A program made the position numbers and the translations under genes. Below the pieces are notes generated by a model. It saw only the letters and a list, made by a program, of their open reading frames with translations, made no database searches and was not told the origin of the DNA. A DNA stretch of 10,000 bases from Symbiodinium natans (lineage: Eukaryota > Sar > Dinophyceae > Suessiales > Symbiodiniaceae). Every line of letters starts with the position of its first letter. Positions within the stretch are counted from its first letter, which is position 1. The stretch covers positions 1 through 10,000 of the forward strand of contig CAJNDS010002134.1 of assembly GCA_905221605.1 (NCBI GenBank). The letters are read 5' to 3'. Shown in pieces: positions 6,212-10,000 of this stretch.

Positions 6212-6384
6212 CTGTCCTGGAGTGAAGTCCGGCTGCTTCAATTGGCCGCCGAGGATGCACGCATGAAACGCGTCCTCTTGTTTCCTCAGATGGCAAGGGT
6301 GGGGTGCTGCAATAATAATGAAACCATGGGTGCGTCCACGTTGTGGACGTGATTTTTCATGTTTATGCTAAGCTTTCACTCTGC
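6212..6384 (-). other. Predicted 173-base GC-AG intron flanked by CAGGCAGA repeats
   Basis: On the minus strand, CGCAG|GCAGAG (donor) and GGACAG|GCAGAA (acceptor) share the 8-bp direct repeat CAGGCAGA, and both lie in phase 0. Near the two ends are GAGTGAA (6381-6375) and its complement TTCACTC (6226-6220). The interior has a hairpin, CGTCCAC and GTGGACG around a 3-base loop, near 6333-6350. Confidence 0.55.
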
Positions 6385-7542
6385 CTGCGAAACAGTCAAA
6401 CTCACTGCTGTGTCCCCAAGCGTCTCTGCCAGAAAGTCTAGCTCATTGTTCATCTTCTCGCTCCAAACAGCAGCAGCCCCCGGCGCAGCATCGTACCCGA
6501 CTTGCTGGATAGACCGGATCTTGTGATGCCTGGCATGGTGAGTCACCGCAGCACGGGCTCGCTTGAAAAAACCACCCAAGGTCTTGCTTCTTTTCCCTTT
6601 GCTTCTCTCTTTGCCCTTGTCCTGGCGCGCTGCTCGCTGGATGGCCCGGGGCCGCCCGTAGACGGTCCTCCACACATCACGAGCCACTGCGATCGTTTTG
6701 GCGTCAGCTGCCTGTCCCGGCGGTGAAGTCGCGATCGTAATCTCATTTACCTCGCACTGTAGACTGAGATGCTTGTTCCGTCGCTTCGGCCAAAGCCAAT
6801 CTTGGACGCTGTGCGTGACTTCGACGCACGACGTCGTGCACCCTGTGAAAGCTCCCAGCTGCGCCACTGCCCGGAACAACTCCGGTGCCAAGGACTCCAT
6901 GCTACGGCCCTTTGCACGGGCCTCCTGAAGCATGACGTGTCGCCACGCGTCGAAGCTGCTGCAGCTTGCCTGTGACCGGTAATACGACACGGCCTTTGTC
7001 AGGAAGTGCTGGTACTTTGATCGCAATGCAGACGCGTCCACAGAGCAAAACATTGCCACGCGCTCCAACTTCGATGCCACATCGCCTACCAGGCTTCTCT
7101 CGCGCAAAGCAAAGATTCCGAAGCACTGCAATGGCTCGAAGGAAGGGAATTCAGCTCGCACAGTCTGCACAGCCAAAACGACGAACGCCTGCATTCGGGC
7201 CAAGCACCGCTGCCTCGTAGCAGCCGCTACGAAGCCAGGACCGCCCACAGTCAGGGGCCCGGACCCCCACTTCTGGCCTGGAATCCTGACGATGTGCGTC
7301 TTGGCGAGGAGTCGAAGGGCATGACCCGTGAAGGAGTCTTCCAACTCCAGGATGTGCTTCTTGTTGAAGGCCCAATCCAACTTTTGACAGAACAAGTGCA
7401 GCTGTTCCCCCATCAAGGCAACATCAAAGGTTGCTCTGTCAAAAAATCGAAGCAAACACATGACCATGTCTCCTGCGTCCACCATGAGGGCAGTTTGCAG
7501 AATATTTTCGGCCCCGGCCTTCCCAACCAGAAACGACAAGAA
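6385..7542 (-). pseudogene. hAT-like transposase, C-terminal core and dimerisation region (exon 3)
   Basis: This is a long open frame (ATG at 7557, stop at 6376) that I read as the continuation of the 7543-7853 frame after a one-base shift. Early residues M-V-D-A-G-D-M-V-M-C-L-L-R-F-F-D fit the hAT RNase H-like core of this group. Residues about 222-275 (E-S-L-A-P-E-L-F-R-A-V-A-Q-L onward, with K-R-R-N-K and L-S-L-Q-C-E-V-N-E-I) resemble the hAT C-terminal dimerisation region, whose hallmark is a K-R-N-R-L-S-like stretch. A Lys/Arg-rich tail follows (about 303-345), then A-V-W-S-E-K-M. The usual S-x-x-x-E-R-x-F-S signature is not intact (C-V-E-V-T-H-S instead), so activity is doubtful. Family assignment is by pattern, not by search. 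Confidence 0.6.
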
Positions 7543-7853
7543 CAGCGTCCTTGCCATAGTCGTCCCCTGCGCGCAGACTCTGCACTTGCATGGCCGTGGC
7601 GAGCGCAGCCTCGAAACTAAGCAGAAAATGCGCCAAAGGCTTCACCTGACTGTCGAAGCGGTGGGCTGCGTACGAGAGGCTGTGAGACGTCCCTGTGTTG
7701 GAGACGTGCTTCTGTTTCTTTAGATTCGCCTGAAACAGCGACTGCAACTCCGGGCTGTGGTTCAGATGCTTCAAAAAAGCAGACCCAGATGTGACCAGTG
7801 TCTCCATGATCTCCGTCAGGCGATCGTCTGTTCGCCACACACGCTGTATGATC
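7543..7853 (-). pseudogene. hAT-like transposase, central segment (exon 2) ending in a frameshift
   Basis: This frame begins after the acceptor CCATGAG|GATC (AG at 7855-7854). It reads I-I-Q-R-V-W-R-T-D-D-R-L, then S-E or P-E-L type helices, then A-H-R-F-D-S-Q-V-K-P-L-A-H, a segment typical of this hAT group by pattern. After Y-G-K-D-A the coherent sequence moves to the next frame (F-L-S-F-L-V-G). A single extra base near 7543 would explain it; the original frame runs on to a stop at 7439 with unrelated composition. No plausible intron fits in the few bases available, so I favour a disabling frameshift or a sequence error. Confidence 0.6.
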
Positions 7854-7936
7854 CTCATGGCGGAACCATCAGCATGAATGGCACTTTGAAAACAAACATT
7901 ATTTACTCCACATCTTCATTTACCTCGCCAAGTCTC
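7854..7936 (-). other. Predicted 83-base GA-AG intron
   Basis: The donor CGAAG|GAGACT and acceptor ATGAG|GATCAT restore the frame as H-S-A-R-R then I-I-Q-R-V. An alternative canonical donor, GTGGA|GTAAAT at 7906, also keeps frame and gives a 53-base intron with ten more residues in the product. I prefer the GA donor because the AG|GA context matches the recombinase intron. Confidence 0.45.
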
Positions 7937-8796
7937 CTTCGCGCAGAATGCGTGTGATCTTTGATCCAGGCCACAGCATTGGGAAAAAGTGGATCCGGGT
8001 TCGTGCCCAAATGGTTGACGACCTCCTGGCCTGCCAGAATGATGACTTTGCAGGCATCCGTGTTGAAAGCCGAATGCTTCTCACGCAGCAGATTGTACAA
8101 CTCCCTGTCAAACAGCTCTGGAGCTCTCTTGGCTTTGGGGGGAGACGCCAGTGGCGTGCAGAAGTTCTTCAAGACCTGGTCCACAAGCCGCACGTAGCCC
8201 TCCACAGGGTTGTATTCTGCTGCCTGCTGCCATGCATGCCCAAAAGTGCTCTTGATGATCTCGAGGTCTCGGTCCACTGCCGTGAAATGCATCGTGAACC
8301 GCTTGTTCTTGCCATCCGCATGCGTGACAATCGTCACGCAGGACCTGAGAGCCGATCGCAGTTGCTCCCGAAGTGCTTCTCCAAGACAGTACTGGAGGCA
8401 CGCTGCTTTCTTACAGAAGCCTGTCTTGCGCAAGCTGATTCCACTCCGTCGCATATCCAGCATTCTCTGAAAATCTGCAAAGGAAGGAGCATCCCTGGAA
8501 TCCACCACATCATCAAGCTTCGAAGTACAGCACTCGCAGCCCACCAACCGCGCCAAGCTTCGCAGGTGAACCTCTGTGGCTTGGTGCTTTCGGAACCTGT
8601 CCAAGCTGATCTGGCGAGGCGACGTCAGAAGGCACCGCCCGAACTCAGTCTTCTGCTCCGCCAAAAAACAGATCTTGCAGCCCAAGCCGTTGCCGGCAAT
8701 CATCAGCCAGCTTCCTAAAGCTGGCTGCTTCGGGCATACGAGAAACTCTTGCTTCCACTTCTCAGCATTTCTCGCCCATGTTTTTGACAGAGACAT
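7937..8796 (-). CDS. hAT-like transposase, N-terminal exon with zinc-finger-like motif
   Basis: This is the first 286 codons of the hAT-like gene. Residues 40-77 carry C-x2-C (G-C-K-I-C) and H-x5-H (H-Q-A-T-E-V-H), a BED/TTF-type zinc-finger arrangement typical of the DNA-binding N-terminus of hAT transposases. Then F-A-D-F-Q-R-M-L, a Cys/Leu-rich helix, and V-T-H-A-D-G-K-N-K-R-F with D161, a possible first catalytic acid. K-D-H-T-H-S-A-R-R ends the exon, with D280 a further candidate; neither can be confirmed by eye. The ATG at 8796 is the first after an in-frame TAG at 8823-8821. Together the four pieces would make a protein of roughly 960-970 aa. hAT terminal inverted repeats and an 8-bp target duplication were not found. 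Confidence 0.65.
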
Positions 8797-9552
8797 GAAT
8801 CTCGATGAAGCATAGACTTCCTATTCAATAAACATAACACATGTCCACTTGCTACGAACCCTCCATGGTACGTAAACATGCCGACCTAGTGGCAAAGACT
8901 ATTTCTTTTGTCATCATCCACCCATGTCCAACACTCGTGAAGACACTCGCTGCGGCGCTGCGCATGATCCCTTCTTTCAACTTTCAAACGCAACCCTCTC
9001 CACGCTGCCCTGTCCGAGCCTTCGGGTCTCCCAACTCGTAAACAGCACCTGGATGCAGAGGAGATCACAGAGGCAAACACGACAACATGGAAGCGACTGG
9101 GGTGCGATTGCTACTTGGACCAAACACCTCTGAACGCTCAGTCCGCGGCCCAGATGCACACCGTCGGTAGTCTCGCTTCCTGGGCCGAAGGTGTTTTGGC
9201 AAAAGCTTGGACTCAATTTCAATGCTCACATGAAAGTCGGCTGCTGTGGCATGGCTGACACTGGGACTGTTCATTTTCAAGTCCGCGGTGCAGGGTCTTC
9301 GCGTGACAGCACAACAAAATCAAAAAGGCGAAAATTAATTAGTGGCGGTGCCGGGACGTCTTCTGCCGCTTGCCACGGTGGTCCTGGTAGTAGTCCTCAT
9401 CCGTGTCCCAGCCGCGCCCATGCACTGCCTTCAACGACCGACATACACGTACAAACACATGCATGCGTTTGGGCGATAGTGAACAATACTCTGATGATGT
9501 TGGCTTATTATTATATTCTTGATATTGTTCTTAACTTTAAATTTTAAAGTAT
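8797..9552. other. Intergenic region, AT-rich at its right end
   Basis: Only short frames without recognisable content occur here. The stretch 9480-9600 is markedly AT-rich for this window and contains the inverted repeat CTTTAAA/TTTAAAG with one central base near 9533-9547. The 5' signals of the hAT-like gene presumably lie in the left part, but none can be identified. Confidence 0.45.
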
Positions 9553-10000
9553 TTATACTTCTATCAGAACATATGTTAGTTTTTTGCAGAAAAAAACAGT
9601 TACTTGAACTATCCCAGAGGCGTCTTGCGAGTCTCGGGTCGTCTTCCAATCCGTCGCTCTCTCCGCGGGCCTTGCCTGGTCCTGCTGCTCCGGGCCCAGT
9701 GACCTTGGTGGCCGCCGCGGCGCTTCCCCTGGAAAGGGTGCATCATACCGCATGGGCGGCAGCTCCGCTCTCTCATCAGACTTGTCGTCCTCCTCCTCCT
9801 CCTCGCGACCCCGGCGTCGGGTGGTTGTCGGCGGCGTGGCCTTGGGCGGTGTGACGGGTTGGCGCACAGGTCCTGCTCGCCGCTCTTCCGGGGACGTGCC
9901 TGGCGGCAGCTCCTGCGGCTGGCGCTGCGGCTGCCGCTGCGCCGTCAGCTGCGGCGCCGTCTGCTGCGGCGCCGTCTGCTGCGGCGCCGTCTGCTGCGGC
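9553..10000 (-). CDS. Partial disordered Q/P/R-rich protein with QQTAP repeats
   Basis: The frame is open from the right edge of the window leftwards to a stop at 9553. It begins with three perfect copies of a 15-bp unit coding Q-Q-T-A-P, then R-Q-P-Q and P-P-G-T-S-P-E-E-R-R, an acidic patch R-E-E-E-E-E-D-D-K (about 9790-9810) and a Pro/Arg stretch. The last 25 residues enter AT-rich DNA and look non-coding; a GT donor (TTCAA|GTAACT near 9600) is a likely exon end. No domain is seen. Strand choice rests on composition and on the repeat staying in frame, so it is moderate at best. Confidence 0.4.
   Translation of the reverse strand, partial: PQQTAPQQTAPQQTAPQLTAQRQPQRQPQELPPGTSPEERRAGPVRQPVTPPKATPPTTTRRRGREEEEEDDKSDERAELPPMRYDAPFPGEAPRRPPRSLGPEQQDQARPAERATDWKTTRDSQDASGIVQVTVFFCKKLTYVLIEV
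9949..10000. repeat. 15-bp GC-rich tandem repeat at the window edge
   Basis: The unit CTGCGGCGCCGTCTG is repeated more than three times without mismatch up to position 10000, so the array probably continues beyond the window. Confidence 0.9.

Noticed and set aside
829-6350. CGTCCACAACGT shared between the introns near 829-843 and 6333-6350
   Set aside because: Twelve bases with no flanking similarity; too weak to claim related introns.
7948-8718. 256-codon plus-strand open frame
   Set aside because: It lies opposite the zinc-finger-bearing hAT-like exon and shows no motif; it is a long shadow of a GC-rich coding region.

Overview
The window looks like nuclear DNA of a dinoflagellate, most likely a Symbiodiniaceae-type genome. 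This rests on several inferred points. Genes sit on both strands, are broken by short introns, and have plausible donors of the GA or GC type with AG|G at the acceptor. There are two internal blocks of the heptamer TTTAGGG, the telomere repeat known from dinoflagellates and plants. There is a C5 cytosine methyltransferase gene and remains of hAT-like and tyrosine-recombinase genes of the repetitive kind common in these genomes. Nothing bacterial is seen: no operons or ribosome binding sites.

Layout. 1-1507 (minus): an unrecognised three-part gene with an AT-hook-like basic N-terminus; its 5' intron region carries an imperfect ~122-bp tandem duplication. 1508-1657: a short divergent spacer. 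1658-2576 (plus): a two-exon tyrosine recombinase of about 249 aa whose GA-AG intron is flanked by the 7-bp direct repeat AGGACTC. 2577-3000: a convergent spacer. 3001-4263 (minus): an intronless 420-aa C5 DNA methyltransferase with a full motif set. 4264-5626: gene-poor DNA holding a palindrome-bearing 105-bp repeat pair, 15 in-phase telomeric heptamers, a degenerate telomeric block, and a (TG)n/(TCTCTG)n microsatellite that runs on from it.

5645-8796 (minus): one long gene of the hAT transposase type, in four exon-like pieces. It has a zinc-finger-like N-terminus, a hAT core with a probable frameshift near 7543, a C-terminal dimerisation-like region, a basic tail and an extra ~190-aa C-terminal domain, joined by two predicted introns. 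Its 3' end reads into the microsatellite. 8797-9552 has no supportable gene. 9553-10000 (minus) is the open end of a disordered Q/P/R-rich protein with a QQTAP pentapeptide repeat cut by the window edge.

The main points of interest are that DNA-recombining and DNA-methylating genes cluster together, that two introns are bounded by direct repeats at their splice sites (as expected for transposon-like introns, 'introners'), and that telomeric sequence lies inside the chromosome beside a microsatellite. Whether the recombinase, the methyltransferase and the AT-hook gene form one mobile unit cannot be decided from this window alone.
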